Numbered from the stretch's first letter, positions 8,411 through 20,485 are shown. The stretch is 64,000 bases of DNA from Mesorhizobium sp. M1D.F.Ca.ET.043.01.1.1 (GCF_003952385.1 NZ_CP034444.1:3720001-3784000), one strand, 5' to 3'. The notes: generated by a model from the letters alone, not told the origin. Program-made: numbers and translations.

Positions 8411-9159
8411 CTACACGAACCGCATCGGCGCGCCGATCTCGACGCGCGCCGGCCGGTCGACGGTGCAGTAGACGCCGAGATTGTGGGCGTTGTGGCGGAC
8501 GAGGTTGCGCAGGATGCCGGGATCGTTGTCGAAGCCGTCCTGGGCGATGATGGTGAAGCCGCAGCGCCGGCAGGGCTCCGAGACGGTGAGCAGGAGATCG
8601 CCGACCGCGAGCTTGCGGCCGATCCATTCGGTCTCCGGGAAGGAGCCTTCAACCGGATCCATGTCGACGACGATATTGGGGCGGAAACGGCGCGGATCGG
8701 GCACGCCTTCGGGGTGCAGCGCCTTCAACCTTGCCAGCGAGGCGGTGGTGAGCAGGTGGATCGGCGCCTTGCGGTAGCGGGCGGCGGTCAGCGGGCCGGC
8801 GTAGCCGGGCGCGGTGCCTTCGCGGTCGAACGGCCGGATCGACGCCTTGAAGCCGAGATAGTCGGAAACGGCGCGATCGCTTTCGACCCCGGGCGCCGGC
8901 AGCCAGTCGCCCTCCGGCACTGCCACCTCGAGCTTCCTGTCTGCGGACAGCCTCGTGCGGATGCGTGGCACCTTGTGCCATTTGACGTCGCGGTCGGGCC
9001 GCGCGATCTCATTGTCCGTGGCGTCGACAAGGCCGAAAATGCGATCGCCTTCGATGCTTTCGGTGCCGATCGAGATGGCGTCCAGCCGCTCGCCGGCGAG
9101 CGAGCTCGCCGGATAGCGCCAGATCTGGCTGACGGTGCCGAGTGCCGCCTGGACGGTCA

Positions 9160-9160
<1 letters not shown>
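8411..9160 (-). CDS. MOSC domain protein
   Basis: A 249-residue protein with an N-terminal MOSC beta-barrel (VSQIWRYPASSLAGERL) and the catalytic-domain region FRPNIVVDMDPVEGSFPE, WIGRKLAVGDLLLTVSEPCRRCGF. The Cys-rich PCRRCG segment matches the MOSC position that binds the molybdenum-cofactor sulfur. Relatives act in molybdenum cofactor sulfuration or N-hydroxylated compound reduction (YcbX/mARC type). It starts where acs ends (1-bp overlap), so it probably shares a transcript with acs. It is convergent with cfa, 1 bp apart. Confidence 0.85.
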
Positions 9161-11115
<1,955 letters not shown>

Positions 11116-11423
11116 TTTTCAGCTTTCCTCCGGAAACGTTCCGCCGGCTTGACGTGCCGGCGGCATCGCGGCGAAGCGGCCGCGAATTCGCGGGCATTAT
11201 TAACAGTTCCGCCGTGACGGCAATATTAGACGTTGGATTCGCGCGGCGGGATGACGCAGGGGCAACCGCGAGACGCTGTCAGCACTCGGCTGCGGTCGCT
11301 GCTAAGCATATGTTTTTTCGTGACAAAACCGATGGCGACCACTAGAATATCAATAGACGGGTAAGCAATAGCGCGCACAATTTGGTGTTGGGAGGAAAGG
11401 AGAATTCAAGTCTGGGGGCTGCA
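11116..11423. other. Divergent control region between acs and usg
   Basis: No gene seen. A 14-bp palindrome CCGCGAATTCGCGG lies at 11180-11193, followed by AT-richer sequence (GGCATTATTAACAG, CAATATTAGACG) that probably contains the acs promoter. No clear sigma-70 box pair was identified. Confidence 0.4.
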
Positions 11424-11696
11424 ATGCGCGATCATTCCGAAATGGACCTGATGCTCAGAGGCTATGGGCTGACCACGGCCAAAATCCTCTATCACTTTCC
11501 TGACCACCCGCATTTGCTGCAAAGCTTCATCTGGCAGGACTACGACATCGCGCCGAAGTTTCCGGTGCTGATCCGCTTCATCGAATTCTGGAAGACGAAG
11601 CTCGACGGTCCGCTGCATTCTGTCACCTACACGCACCAGAAGCTGATCGCGCCGAACGAGTGGCGGAAGGTGGATGGGGAGTTTTTGGTGCATTAG
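11424..11696 (+). CDS. Usg family protein
   Basis: A small 90-residue protein closely matching the conserved alphaproteobacterial usg family (MRDHSEMDLMLRGYGLTTAK, HPHLLQSFIWQDYD, ending NEWRKVDGEFLVH). Databases sometimes describe it as linked to tryptophan biosynthesis, but no activity is established. The methionine at 11424 matches the family N-terminus; a start at 11382 would add 14 non-conserved residues but has better upstream purines, so the start is not settled. Confidence 0.75.
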   Translation: MRDHSEMDLMLRGYGLTTAKILYHFPDHPHLLQSFIWQDYDIAPKFPVLIRFIEFWKTKLDGPLHSVTYTHQKLIAPNEWRKVDGEFLVH

Positions 11697-11697
11697 T

Positions 11698-11797
11698 GCG
11701 TTTCACCGTTTCACGGAAACGGCGAAACGCCCTATCTCCTTGTTTTTACGCAATTCCGGACGGAAAACCGCTCACACTTTTGCTGGAATTGCTCTAG
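11698..11797. repeat. Intergenic palindromic repeat, family A copy 2
   Basis: A hairpin (GCGTTTCACCGTTTC / GAAACGGCGAAACGC, one G-U mismatch, 11698-11730) is followed by the family A tail (TTTTTACGCAATTCCGGACG, GAAAACCGCTCACACTTTTG, CTGGAATTGCTCTAG). It sits just after the usg stop. Confidence 0.85.
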
Positions 11798-11938
11798 TTT
11801 CCCGGCGCCGTTGGACGCACCGCTTGCGTGGCTTGGCGAGTGAGGGATTCGTCATAGTCGACGCGGTGGCATAGGTGCCATCCTTGCGCCCACAGGAGTG
11901 GCAGCCTGCGCGTTCGGGCAAACGGCCTGGAGGTCGAT

Positions 11939-12373
11939 GTGAAGCTTGGGTGGACGATGTTGATCGGTCTTACGCTTGTCGGCCCCGTCGCCGCGGAAGA
12001 GGCGAAATGTCCGAAAGGCGAAGCGCCGATCCAAACGGAGGACATCGAAGCCGCGCCGGGTTGCATCCAGGCTCACAAGCTGCACGAGGCTTGCGCCTGG
12101 GGGTCGAGCGGCGATGCCAATATGACCGAAATCGTCGTGAGGAAGTGCGAGGCCGGTTTCTTCGACCGTATGACGGCCGCGCAAAAGCGCCGCTATGAAG
12201 CTCGCGGCCAGGCGTGCGGCAAGCGTTATCCGATCACGGAGCTTGGCGGGTCGATCCAGATATACCTGTCCGCCATGTGCTTCGAAGACCTCGCTGCGAC
12301 CTATTTCAAGGCGGCCAAAGGCGGGCGCATCGTGGGAACGCCACGGTGGAAGGTTCCGGACATAGCCGAGTAG
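11939..12373 (+). CDS. Small secreted protein of unknown function
   Basis: A 144-residue protein with a clear signal peptide: MKLGW, a hydrophobic core TMLIGLTLVGPVA and a probable cleavage after AAE or VAA. The mature part has six cysteines (CPKGEAP, PGCIQAH, EACAWGSS, VRKCEAGF, GQACGKRY, SAMCFED), suggesting a disulfide-bonded periplasmic protein. The GTG start at 11939 has GGAGG at ideal spacing. I do not recognise a named family. Confidence 0.75.
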   Translation: MKLGWTMLIGLTLVGPVAAEEAKCPKGEAPIQTEDIEAAPGCIQAHKLHEACAWGSSGDANMTEIVVRKCEAGFFDRMTAAQKRRYEARGQACGKRYPITELGGSIQIYLSAMCFEDLAATYFKAAKGGRIVGTPRWKVPDIAE

Positions 12374-12427
12374 ATTAGGGTTGCTTTCGGTAAACCCCAA
12401 GCAGCGCTGCGGCGAAAGGTCGATGGC

Positions 12428-12483
12428 GAATTCTTGGCCCGCCGAACCGCGGCTATGTCGCCGCTCGGCGGGCCCAAGAATTC
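12428..12483. terminator. Large inverted repeat between convergent genes (likely bidirectional terminator)
   Basis: Arms at 12428-12445 (GAATTCTTGGCCCGCCGA) and 12465-12483 match except for one extra C, around a GC-rich 19-nt loop that can itself pair. It separates the secreted protein gene from the convergent aldo/keto reductase and overlaps the latter's stop codon. No clean T-run follows, so termination is inferred from position. Confidence 0.5.
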
Positions 12484-13516
12484 AGACGGCCGGCGGGTTG
12501 AGCCGGGCAAAGCCTTCCTGTCGCCGATAGGGGAAGTACGGGTAGGGCGCGGTCACCGCGCTTGCTTCGTCGAGGGCCTGGACCTGCTCCGGCGTCAATG
12601 CCCAGCCGACGGCGCCGAGGTTCTGGCGCAATTGCTCCTCGTTGCGCGCGCCGATGATCACCGACGACACGGTCGGCCGCTGCAACAGCCAGTTGATGGC
12701 GACCTGCGGCACGGTCTTGCCGGTTTCCTCGGCGACGACCGCGAGCGCATCGACCACCCGGTGGAGATGCTCGTCCTCGACCGGCGGGCCGAAATCAGCG
12801 GTGTCGTGCAGACGGCTCTTCTCCGGCAGCGGCTGGCCGCGACGGATCTTGCCGGTCAGCCGGCCCCAGCCGAGCGGGCTCCACACCAGCGCGCCGACGC
12901 CCTGGTCGAGGCCAAGCGGCATCAACTCCCATTCGTAGTCGCGTCCGACCAGCGAATAGTAGACCTGGTGCGCGACATAGCGCGGGTAGCCATGCCGGTC
13001 GGCCAGGCCGAGCGACTTCATCACCTGCCAGCCTGAGAAATTGGAGACGCCGACATAGCGCAGCTTGCCCGAGCGCACGAGGTCGTCCAGCGTCGACAGC
13101 ACCTCCTCGATCGGCGTCGCGGCGTCGAAGGCATGGAGTTGCAAGAGGTCGATATAGTCGGTGCCGAGGCGTTTCAGCGCCGCGTCGACCGACCTGATCA
13201 GTCGTGAGCGCGACGAGCCGTAGTCGGCCGGGCCGTCGCCCATCGGCAGCGCGGTCTTGGTCGAGATCAGCACCGCGTCGCGACGGCCCTTGATCGCTTC
13301 GCCCAGCACCTCCTCCGAGGCGCCGTTCGAATAGACGTCGGCCGTGTCGAAGAGATTGACGCCGGCCTCCAGGCAGATGTCGACGAGCCGTCGCGCCTCT
13401 TGCGCGTCGCTGTTGCCCCAATGGCTGAACAGTGGTCCGGAACCGCCGAAGGTTCCGGCGCCGAAGGAAAGCGCCGGCACTTTCAGGCCGGAGGCGCCGA
13501 GACGTCGATAGTCCAT
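12482..13516 (-). CDS. Aldo/keto reductase
   Basis: A 344-residue NADPH-dependent TIM-barrel oxidoreductase. It has MDYRRLGASGLKVPALSFG, the catalytic Asp/Tyr region LFDTADVYSNGASEE, the Lys in VLISTKTALPMGDG, the active-site His in IDLLQLHAFD, the YVGVSNFSG strand, and a C-terminal coenzyme segment VSSVIIGARNEEQLRQNLGA. AAGGAGCAAAACC precedes the ATG at 13516. It lies downstream of the MFS gene on the same strand with a 14-bp tandem repeat between them. Substrate unknown. Confidence 0.9.
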   Translation of the reverse strand: MDYRRLGASGLKVPALSFGAGTFGGSGPLFSHWGNSDAQEARRLVDICLEAGVNLFDTADVYSNGASEEVLGEAIKGRRDAVLISTKTALPMGDGPADYGSSRSRLIRSVDAALKRLGTDYIDLLQLHAFDAATPIEEVLSTLDDLVRSGKLRYVGVSNFSGWQVMKSLGLADRHGYPRYVAHQVYYSLVGRDYEWELMPLGLDQGVGALVWSPLGWGRLTGKIRRGQPLPEKSRLHDTADFGPPVEDEHLHRVVDALAVVAEETGKTVPQVAINWLLQRPTVSSVIIGARNEEQLRQNLGAVGWALTPEQVQALDEASAVTAPYPYFPYRRQEGFARLNPPAV

Positions 13517-13531
13517 GGTTTTGCTCCTTGT

Positions 13532-13573
13532 GATCTTGAGGGGGAGATCTTGAGGGGGTGATCCTGAGGGCGG
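13532..13573. repeat. Three tandem 14-bp repeats
   Basis: GATCTTGAGGGGGA, GATCTTGAGGGGGT and GATCCTGAGGGCGG follow one another exactly between the MFS stop and the aldo/keto reductase start. They may simply reflect replication slippage, and they extend the spacing in this operon. Confidence 0.85.
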
Positions 13574-13584
13574 ATTTGGGCGGG

Positions 13585-14793
13585 TCAGCACTGCGCCGTG
13601 ACCGGCGCGCCGATCGCACGGCCGCGCTCGAGGCGCAGCGCCAGAAGCACCACGGCGAGCGCCGCAAGCGGCACCAGGCCGGCGACAAGCGTGACGGCGC
13701 CGAGGCCCGGTCCGTGATCGATGACGAAGCCTCCGAGCCAGGCGCCGATCGCATTGCCGAGATTGAAGGCGGCGATGTTGAAGGACGAAGCGAGGCCCTG
13801 GCCGGCGCCCTTGGCCTTCTCCAGCACCCACATCTGCAGCGGGGCGACGGTGGCGAAGGCGGCCGCGCCCAAAAGGCCGACGGCAACGATCGCCGCAATC
13901 GGCTGATGGATGGCGGCGGTCATTGCGAACAGCACAGCCGACAGCGCGACCAGCGTGCCGATGACGGTCGGCACCAGACGCCGGTCGGCAAGGCGGCCGC
14001 CGAGAAGATTGCCGGCGACCAGCCCGCCGCCGAAGACGAGCAGGATCGGCGACACGGCGGCTTCGGAAAAGCCGCTGATGCGGGTGAGGATCGGCGCCAT
14101 ATAGGTCAAGGCGGCAAAGACGCCGACCCAGCTCAGCACCGTGGTCAACAGGCCGAGCAGCACCGGCCGGCGGCCCAGCACGGCCAGCGCGCCCTCGGAG
14201 CTCGCCTCGTCGTCGGGCGTGGCCGGCTCGTCGCGCGGCACCAGCAGCGCGATCACGGCAAAGGCGACAACGCCGACCAGGGTGACCGCAAGGAAGCTCG
14301 AGCGCCAGCCATAGGCCTGGCCGAGCCAGGTGCCGAACGGCACGCCGAGGATGTTGGCGACGGTGAGGCCGGTGAACATCAGCGCGATCGCCGAGGCCTT
14401 CCTGCTGGGCGCGACAAGACTGGTGGCGACGACCGAGCCGACGCCGAAGAAGGAGGCGTGGGCGAAGGCGGTGAGCACACGCGCGGCCATCAGCGTCCAG
14501 TAGTCGGGCGCCAGCGCACAGGCGAGGTTGCCGATTGTGAAGACCACCATCAGGGCAAGCAGCAATGTCTTCTTGGCCAGGCGGCCGGTGAGCGCGCCGA
14601 GCAGCGGCGCACCGATGACGACGCCCAGCGCATAGCCGGAAATGAGCAGGCCCGCGGCCGAGATCGAGACGCCGAGATCGGCGCTGACGTCGAGCAGCAG
14701 GCCCATGATGACGAATTCGGTGACGCCGATGCCGAAGGCGCCGGCGGTGAGGGCATAAAGAGCAAGGGGCATGGCGGTGGTCCGATTGATCAT
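13585..14793 (-). CDS. MFS transporter, drug/sugar efflux type (DHA1-like)
   Basis: A 402-residue inner-membrane protein with about 12 hydrophobic segments. It shows the DHA1/AraJ-type start (LALYALTAGAFGIGVTEFVI) and motif A-like LLGALTGRLAKKTLLLALM between helices 2 and 3. It probably exports a small molecule by proton exchange; the substrate is unknown. The methionine at 14793 starts closest to helix 1; the frame extends to 14892 but the added residues are Arg-rich and unlike the family. It is divergent from lysR. Confidence 0.85.
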   Translation of the reverse strand: MINRTTAMPLALYALTAGAFGIGVTEFVIMGLLLDVSADLGVSISAAGLLISGYALGVVIGAPLLGALTGRLAKKTLLLALMVVFTIGNLACALAPDYWTLMAARVLTAFAHASFFGVGSVVATSLVAPSRKASAIALMFTGLTVANILGVPFGTWLGQAYGWRSSFLAVTLVGVVAFAVIALLVPRDEPATPDDEASSEGALAVLGRRPVLLGLLTTVLSWVGVFAALTYMAPILTRISGFSEAAVSPILLVFGGGLVAGNLLGGRLADRRLVPTVIGTLVALSAVLFAMTAAIHQPIAAIVAVGLLGAAAFATVAPLQMWVLEKAKGAGQGLASSFNIAAFNLGNAIGAWLGGFVIDHGPGLGAVTLVAGLVPLAALAVVLLALRLERGRAIGAPVTAQC

Positions 14794-14877
14794 GGAGGGA
14801 CGCCCAATCCCGCGCCCCGGCCGCGAAGATCGTGATCCGCCAAGCTGTGAACCAGCCTTGCGCCAGGCATATTTTCT

Positions 14878-14892
14878 GTGAAATAGATTCAC
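14878..14892. promoter_or_regulatory. Candidate LysR operator
   Basis: The inverted repeat GTGAA-ATAGA-TTCAC lies immediately before the lysR ATG (14895) and 85 bp upstream of the divergent MFS start. It is an interrupted palindrome of the kind LysR regulators bind. Assignment rests on position and symmetry only. Confidence 0.45.
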
Positions 14893-14894
14893 GA

Positions 14895-15800
14895 ATGGCG
14901 AGACCCGAAATCAACCGCTCCGGCGAGATCGAAGTGTTCGTCCGCGTCGTCGAGGCGGGCAGTTTTTCGGCCGCGGCGCGGGCTTTGCGCATGACGCCGT
15001 CGGCGGTGAGCAAGCTGATCGCGCGGCTGGAGGCGCGGCTTGGCGCGCGGCTCGTCAGCCGCTCGACGCGCAAACTGCAACTCACGCCGGAGGGAACAGG
15101 CTTCTACGACAGCGGGATGCGCATCCTCGCCGATCTCGACGCGGCCGAGCGCGAGGCGGCGGCGGGCGCGGCGCCGCGCGGCAGGCTGAGGGTCAACAGC
15201 TATGTGCCGTTCGGCCAGCATAGGCTGATGGCGCTGTTGCCGCGTTTCGTGGAGCGTTACCCCGAGATTTTCGTCGAGGCGGTGCTGACCGACAGCGTCA
15301 TCGACCTTCTGGAAGAGCGCGCCGATGTCGCCATCCGCGCCGGGCCGTTGCGCGAGTCACGGCTGGTGGCGCGCAAGCTCGGCCAGAGCCGGATGGTGCT
15401 GGTCGCGTCCCCTGCCTATCTGGAATCGCGCGGCACGCCGCGCGCGCTCTCCGATCTCACCCGCCATAACATGCTGGCCTTCGGCTTCGCCAGGCATATC
15501 GAGGGCTGGCCCTTCGTCGATGCGGCGGGCAAATCGATCATTCTGCCGATTGTCGGAAACATGTCGCTGACCGACGGCGAGGCGATGCGGCGGACGGCAT
15601 TGGCAGGAGCCGGCATCGCGCGGCTGGCGCGCTGGCACGTCGAGCCCGACATTGCCGCCGGGCTGCTCGTGCCGTTGCTCGAGGAATTCAATCCCGGCGA
15701 CGAGGAACCGACGCACGCCGTCTATGTCGGCCAGGGAAAGCATCTGCCAGCGAGGGTGCGGTCTTTCCTCGATTTTCTGGTCGAGACGGTACGGATATGA
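14895..15800 (+). CDS. LysR family transcriptional regulator
   Basis: A 301-residue activator/repressor. An N-terminal winged helix (EIEVFVRVVEAGSFSAAARA, MTPSAVSKLIARLEARLGAR, SRSTRKLQLTPEG) is followed by a periplasmic-binding-like effector domain (LRVNSYVPFGQHRLMALLPR and onward). The ATG at 14895 fits the family; a frame from 14832 adds 21 unrelated residues. It is divergent from the MFS gene, which it likely controls with the downstream aldo/keto reductase. Confidence 0.9.
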   Translation: MARPEINRSGEIEVFVRVVEAGSFSAAARALRMTPSAVSKLIARLEARLGARLVSRSTRKLQLTPEGTGFYDSGMRILADLDAAEREAAAGAAPRGRLRVNSYVPFGQHRLMALLPRFVERYPEIFVEAVLTDSVIDLLEERADVAIRAGPLRESRLVARKLGQSRMVLVASPAYLESRGTPRALSDLTRHNMLAFGFARHIEGWPFVDAAGKSIILPIVGNMSLTDGEAMRRTALAGAGIARLARWHVEPDIAAGLLVPLLEEFNPGDEEPTHAVYVGQGKHLPARVRSFLDFLVETVRI

Positions 15801-15803
15801 AAG

Positions 15804-15833
15804 GCCGCGCATCCGGGAACGCGCGGCTCTTCT
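15804..15833 (+). terminator. Probable terminator after lysR
   Basis: A 7-bp GC stem GCCGCGC (15804-15810) / GCGCGGC (15821-15827) is followed by TCTTCT, four bases after the lysR stop and ahead of a convergent gene. Confidence 0.6.
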
Positions 15834-15856
15834 ATTGCGGCTGATACCCTGAACGA

Positions 15857-16906
15857 TCAGGTCTTCGGCACGAAAGCCGCGGGATGCCGGCCGGCGCCCT
15901 GCCGCTCCAGCATCCAGCCGGGATATTCGGAAGGCAGCGCGCTCACCTCGTCCAGCTTGGCGAGATCGTCGGCGTCGAGCTTGAGCCCGGTGGCGGCAAG
16001 GTTCTGCTCAAGCTGGTCCATGCGGCTGGCGCCGATGATGACGCTCATCACGAAGGGCTTGGCCAGCACATAGCCCAGCGCCACCGTGGCGACGCTGACA
16101 TCGTGCTTCCTGGCGATCTCGCGCATGGCGGCGACCGCCGTCCAGGCGCGGTCCTCGTTGACCGGCGGGAAGTTGAAGGAAGCGCGGCGGCCCTCGCCAT
16201 TGCCCGGCGCGCCCGGGCCGTATTTGCCTGAGAGCAGCCCGCCCGCCATCGGCGACCAGACCATGAGGCCGAGCTTCTCCTCGTTGATCAAAGGCACGAT
16301 CTCGCGCTCGAGATCGCGGCCGGCGATGGAGTAATAGGACTGGACCGTCTCGAAGCGGGCATAGTCCTTGCGCTCGGCGATACCCAGCGCCTTGGCGATG
16401 CGCCAGGCCTGCCAGTTGGAGACGCCGACATAACGGACCTTGCCGCTAGCGACGAGGTCGTCGAGCGCCCGCAGCGTCTCGTCGATCGGCGTCGCCGTAT
16501 CGGTGCCATGCAGCTGGTAGAGGTCGATGTGATCGAGCTGCAGCCGCTCGAGGCTGGCGTCGATCGAATCCATGATGTGGCCGCGCGAGGAACCGCGCTC
16601 GTTCGGTCCGCTGCCCATGGCGCCGTGGACCTTGGTGGCGATGATGACGTCGGAACGCTTGACGCCGAGATCCTTGAGCGACTGGCCGAGCAGCCGCTCT
16701 GACTGGCCGAAGGAATAGACGTCGGCGGTGTCGAAGAAATTGACGCCAGCGGCGATCGAGCGGCCCACGATCTCGTTCACGCCTTTCTGGTCGAGGCTGG
16801 CGATGAGGCCCCATTGAGCATTCTCGCCGGCGGCGCCGAAGGTCATGGTGCCGAGGCAGAGTTCGGAGACGAACAGGCCGGTATTGCCAAGCTGGTTGTA
16901 GCGCAT
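15857..16906 (-). CDS. Aldo/keto reductase (second paralogue)
   Basis: A 349-residue NADPH-dependent TIM-barrel reductase with MRYNQLGNTGLFVSELCLGT, FFDTADVYSFGQSERLLGQS, the Lys in VIIATKVHG, the His in IDLYQLHGTD, the strand YVGVSNWQAW and the coenzyme segment MSVIIGASRMDQLEQNLAA. It resembles the YajO/Tas-type group. It shares the fold with the protein at 12482-13516 but differs clearly, so this is not a recent duplication. The ATG at 16906 is the family start. Substrate unknown. Confidence 0.9.
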   Translation of the reverse strand: MRYNQLGNTGLFVSELCLGTMTFGAAGENAQWGLIASLDQKGVNEIVGRSIAAGVNFFDTADVYSFGQSERLLGQSLKDLGVKRSDVIIATKVHGAMGSGPNERGSSRGHIMDSIDASLERLQLDHIDLYQLHGTDTATPIDETLRALDDLVASGKVRYVGVSNWQAWRIAKALGIAERKDYARFETVQSYYSIAGRDLEREIVPLINEEKLGLMVWSPMAGGLLSGKYGPGAPGNGEGRRASFNFPPVNEDRAWTAVAAMREIARKHDVSVATVALGYVLAKPFVMSVIIGASRMDQLEQNLAATGLKLDADDLAKLDEVSALPSEYPGWMLERQGAGRHPAAFVPKT

Positions 16907-17044
16907 GATGGAAGTTTCCCGGAGCGTGTTGAATGACACGAGGGATATAGGAACGCACCGTTTCGTTTCAACCGCTGGCGCAACGATATCGCTCGGCTGG
17001 CCGGCCTATGACGAGATCGTGAAAGGAAAGTCGCGCGGAGACGC

Positions 17045-17710
17045 CTAGGTTCGACTGCCGAAGATCGCCGAGCCGACCCTGACGCTGGTCGCGCCGAAGG
17101 CGATCGCGGTCTCGTAATCGCCGGACATGCCCATCGAGAGCCTTGCCACTCCGGCCTCGCGGGCGATCTTTTCCAGAAGCGCGAAATGCGGGCCCGGATT
17201 CTCGTCGGCCGGCGGAATGCACATCAGGCCTTCGATGGCGAGGCCGTGCACCTCGCGGCACCGCTTGACGAAGGTGGCGGCCTCGCGCGGCTCGATCCCG
17301 GCCTTTTGCGGCTCGGAGCCGGTGTTGACCTGGACGTAGAGTTTTGGCGCCCGGCCCTGCCTGGCGGTTTCCCTGGCGAGCTCGACGGCGATCTTCTCGC
17401 GGTCGACCGCCTCGATGACGTCGAAAAGCGCCACCGCTTCCCTGGCCTTGTTGGACTGCAGCGGGCCGATCAGATGCAATTCGATGTGGGGAAATGCTTC
17501 CTTCAGCGCCGGCCATTTCGCCTGCGCTTCCTGCACGCGGTTCTCGCCGAAGACCCGCTGGCCGGCCTCGATCACAGGGCGAATGTCTTCGGCCGCGAAG
17601 GTCTTCGACACCGCGACCAGCGTGACTGCGCCCGGGTCGCGCCTGGCCTCGCGCTCGGCCTTCGCGATCCTCGCCTTGACCGCGAGAAGCTGTTCGACGG
17701 CACTCGTCAT
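17045..17710 (-). CDS. YggS/PROSC family PLP homeostasis protein
   Basis: A 221-residue cytoplasmic protein that binds pyridoxal phosphate and buffers its pool. The PLP lysine sits in TLVAVSKTF (Lys near 37). Other motifs are [35 protein letters not shown] and the phosphate-binding [19 protein letters not shown]...[13 protein letters not shown] seven bases upstream supports the start at 17710. It is divergent from leuS. Confidence 0.92.
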   Translation of the reverse strand: MTSAVEQLLAVKARIAKAEREARRDPGAVTLVAVSKTFAAEDIRPVIEAGQRVFGENRVQEAQAKWPALKEAFPHIELHLIGPLQSNKAREAVALFDVIEAVDREKIAVELARETARQGRAPKLYVQVNTGSEPQKAGIEPREAATFVKRCREVHGLAIEGLMCIPPADENPGPHFALLEKIAREAGVARLSMGMSGDYETAIAFGATSVRVGSAIFGSRT

Positions 17711-17857
17711 GCCCATATCCTGCCTATAGTTTTTGGCGCCAACGCCGGGTCGCCACAGTTGACGGGTCCGGCAATCCATGGTGAACACCGCGACGACATT
17801 TCCTCGGCCGCCGGCCTTGTCCGGCGCCGCGTACCGCTTTTAAGTGAAAAACATCCG

Positions 17858-20485
17858 ATGGCAACCGAACGATACAATCCGCGCACGTCAGAGCCCAAAT
17901 GGCAGAAGGCCTGGGCCGAAAAGAAGCTGTTCGAGGCCAGGAACGACGACCCGAAGCCGAAATACTACGTGCTCGAGATGTTCCCCTATCCGTCGGGGAA
18001 GATCCATATCGGCCACACCCGCAACTATACGATGGGCGACGTGGTGGCGCGCTACAAGCGCGCCAGGGGCTTCAATGTGTTGCACCCGATGGGCTGGGAC
18101 GCCTTCGGCATGCCGGCCGAGAACGCGGCGATGCAGAACAAGGTCCATCCCAAGGACTGGACCTATGAGAACATCGCCGTCATGCGCGAGCAGCTCAAGA
18201 TGATGGGCCTGTCGCTCGACTGGGCGCGCGAGTTCGCGACCTGCGACGTCGACTACTATCACCGCCAGCAGATGCTGTTCCTCGACTTCGTCGAGAAGGG
18301 GCTGGTGACGCGCAAATCCTCCAAGGTCAACTGGGACCCGGAGGACATGACGGTGCTCGCCAACGAGCAGGTCATCGACGGCCGCGGCTGGCGCTCCGGC
18401 GCGCTGGTCGAGCAGCGCGAGCTGACGCAGTGGTTCTTCAAGATCACCGAATTCGCGCAGGATCTGCTGGAATCGCTCAACCTGCTCGAGGAGTGGCCGG
18501 AAAAGGTCAAGCTGATGCAGCACAACTGGATCGGCCGCTCGGAAGGGCTGCTGATCCGCTGGCCGCTGGCCGCACCAGTGGGCGACATGCATGAGCTCGA
18601 AGTCTACACGACCCGGCCCGACACCATCTTCGGCGCCTCCTTCATGGCGGTCGCCGCGGACCATCCGCTGGCGAAAAAGGCCGCCGAGAGCAATGTCGAG
18701 CTGGCCAAGTTCATAGACGAGGTCCGCCATATGGGCACCTCGGTGGCGGCGCTCGAGACGGCCGAGAAGAAGGGCTTCGACACCGGCATCCGCGTCGTCC
18801 ATCCGTTCGACGAGAACTGGACGCTGCCGGTCTACGTCGCCAATTTCGTGCTGATGGAATACGGCACCGGCGCCATCTTCGGCTGCCCGTCGGGCGACCA
18901 GCGCGACCTCGACTTCGCCAATAAATACGGCCTGCCGGTGATCCCCGTGGTGATGCCGGAAGGCGAAAATCAAGGAAGCTTCCAGATCATCGAGGAGGCC
19001 TATGACGGCGACGGCGTGATGATCAATTCGCGCTTCCTCGACGGCATGAAGCCCGAGCGGGCCTTCGACGAGGTGGCGAAGCTGCTCGAGCAGAAGACGA
19101 TCGGCGGCCGGCCGATGGCGGAGCGCAAGGTGAATTTCCGCCTGCGCGACTGGGGCATCTCGCGCCAGCGCTACTGGGGCTGCCCGATCCCGATGATCCA
19201 CTGCGAAGCCTGCGGCGTGGTGCCGGTGCCGAAGGCCGACCTGCCGGTCCGGCTGCCCGACGACATCGAGTTCGATCGTCCGGGCAATCCGCTCGACCGC
19301 CACCCGACCTGGCGGCATGTCAAATGCCCGCAATGCGGACGCGACGCGCGCCGCGAGACCGACACGATGGACACCTTCGTCGACTCGTCGTGGTATTTCG
19401 CGCGCTTCACCGCGCCCTGGGCCAACGAGCCGACCGAGCCGAAGGCGGCCGACGAATGGCTGGCGGTCGACCAGTATATCGGCGGCATCGAGCACGCGAT
19501 CCTGCATCTGCTCTATTCGCGCTTCTTCACCCGCGCCATGCGCGAGACCGGCCATCTCAATCTCGCCGAGCCGTTCAAGGGCTTGTTCACGCAAGGCATG
19601 GTCGTGCACGAGACCTATCGCGTCGGCGGCTCGTCGACCAATGGGCGCTGGCTGTCGCCGGGCGAAGTCAGGATCGAGGATGTCGGGGGCAAGCGTCGTG
19701 CCATCGAGATCGCCACCGGCGAGGAGGCGACGATCGGCGCGCTCGAGAAGATGTCGAAGTCGAAGAAGAACACGGTGAGCCCGGAAGAAATCACCGATGG
19801 CTATGGCGCGGACACAGCGCGCTGGTTCATGCTGTCGGACTCGCCACCCGAACGCGACGTCGAATGGACCGATGATGGCGCGGCCGGCGCACATCGCTTC
19901 GTCCAGCGCATCTGGCGCCTGGTGCAGATCGCGGCCGAGCAGCTCGCCGGCGTCAAGCCGGCTGCGGCGAGGGACGGCGAGGCGGGCGCCGTTTCCAAGG
20001 CTGCGCACAAGACCCTGAAGGCTATCGGCGAGGACATCGAGAAGCTCGGCTTCAACCGCGCGATCGCCCGCATCTACGAGCTTGCCAACGCGCTGACCAC
20101 GCCGCTCAACGACGTCGCCGAAGGCAAGGCCGACGCGGCGCTGAAAGCCGCCTGCCGCGAGGCGGTGGAGATCCTGGTGCATGTGATCGCGCCGGTGATG
20201 CCACATCTGGCCGAGGAATGCTGGGAGGCTCTGGGCGGCACGCACATGGTCGCGGAACGGCCGTGGCCGGTCTACGACCCGGCTTTGGTCGTCGACAACG
20301 AGATCGTGCTGCCGGTGCAGGTCAACGGCAAGAAGCGCGGGGATTTGACAATTGCACGCGACGCGGATCAAGGTGCCGTCGAAAAAGCGGTGCTGGCTCT
20401 CGACTTCGTGCAAAAAGCGCTCGATGGTAAGGCCCCGCGCAAGGTGATCATCGTCCCGCAGAGGATCGTCAATGTCGTTGCCTGA
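17858..20485 (+). CDS. leuS: Leucyl-tRNA synthetase
   Basis: Class I aminoacyl-tRNA synthetase of 875 residues charging tRNA-Leu. The HIGH motif is HIGH at residues 50-53 ([14 protein letters not shown]), a large CP1 editing domain with [14 protein letters not shown] and [16 protein letters not shown] fills the middle, and KMSKSKKN lies near 631. The C-terminal anticodon-binding helices and LeuS-specific tail end in [14 protein letters not shown]. The ATG at 17858 matches the family N-terminus [19 protein letters not shown], although the same frame is open upstream. It overlaps lptE by 14 bp. Confidence 0.97.
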   Translation: MATERYNPRTSEPKWQKAWAEKKLFEARNDDPKPKYYVLEMFPYPSGKIHIGHTRNYTMGDVVARYKRARGFNVLHPMGWDAFGMPAENAAMQNKVHPKDWTYENIAVMREQLKMMGLSLDWAREFATCDVDYYHRQQMLFLDFVEKGLVTRKSSKVNWDPEDMTVLANEQVIDGRGWRSGALVEQRELTQWFFKITEFAQDLLESLNLLEEWPEKVKLMQHNWIGRSEGLLIRWPLAAPVGDMHELEVYTTRPDTIFGASFMAVAADHPLAKKAAESNVELAKFIDEVRHMGTSVAALETAEKKGFDTGIRVVHPFDENWTLPVYVANFVLMEYGTGAIFGCPSGDQRDLDFANKYGLPVIPVVMPEGENQGSFQIIEEAYDGDGVMINSRFLDGMKPERAFDEVAKLLEQKTIGGRPMAERKVNFRLRDWGISRQRYWGCPIPMIHCEACGVVPVPKADLPVRLPDDIEFDRPGNPLDRHPTWRHVKCPQCGRDARRETDTMDTFVDSSWYFARFTAPWANEPTEPKAADEWLAVDQYIGGIEHAILHLLYSRFFTRAMRETGHLNLAEPFKGLFTQGMVVHETYRVGGSSTNGRWLSPGEVRIEDVGGKRRAIEIATGEEATIGALEKMSKSKKNTVSPEEITDGYGADTARWFMLSDSPPERDVEWTDDGAAGAHRFVQRIWRLVQIAAEQLAGVKPAAARDGEAGAVSKAAHKTLKAIGEDIEKLGFNRAIARIYELANALTTPLNDVAEGKADAALKAACREAVEILVHVIAPVMPHLAEECWEALGGTHMVAERPWPVYDPALVVDNEIVLPVQVNGKKRGDLTIARDADQGAVEKAVLALDFVQKALDGKAPRKVIIVPQRIVNVVA

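Noticed and set aside
13517..15085. A very long open frame upstream of and continuous with the first aldo/keto reductase
   Set aside because: It overlaps the MFS gene in another frame and reads as Arg/Ala-rich shadow sequence; the enzyme starts at 13516 with its own ribosome site.
17186..17857. A 224-codon extension upstream of leuS in the same frame
   Set aside because: It is antisense to yggS, has no family similarity, and the LeuS N-terminus begins precisely at 17858.
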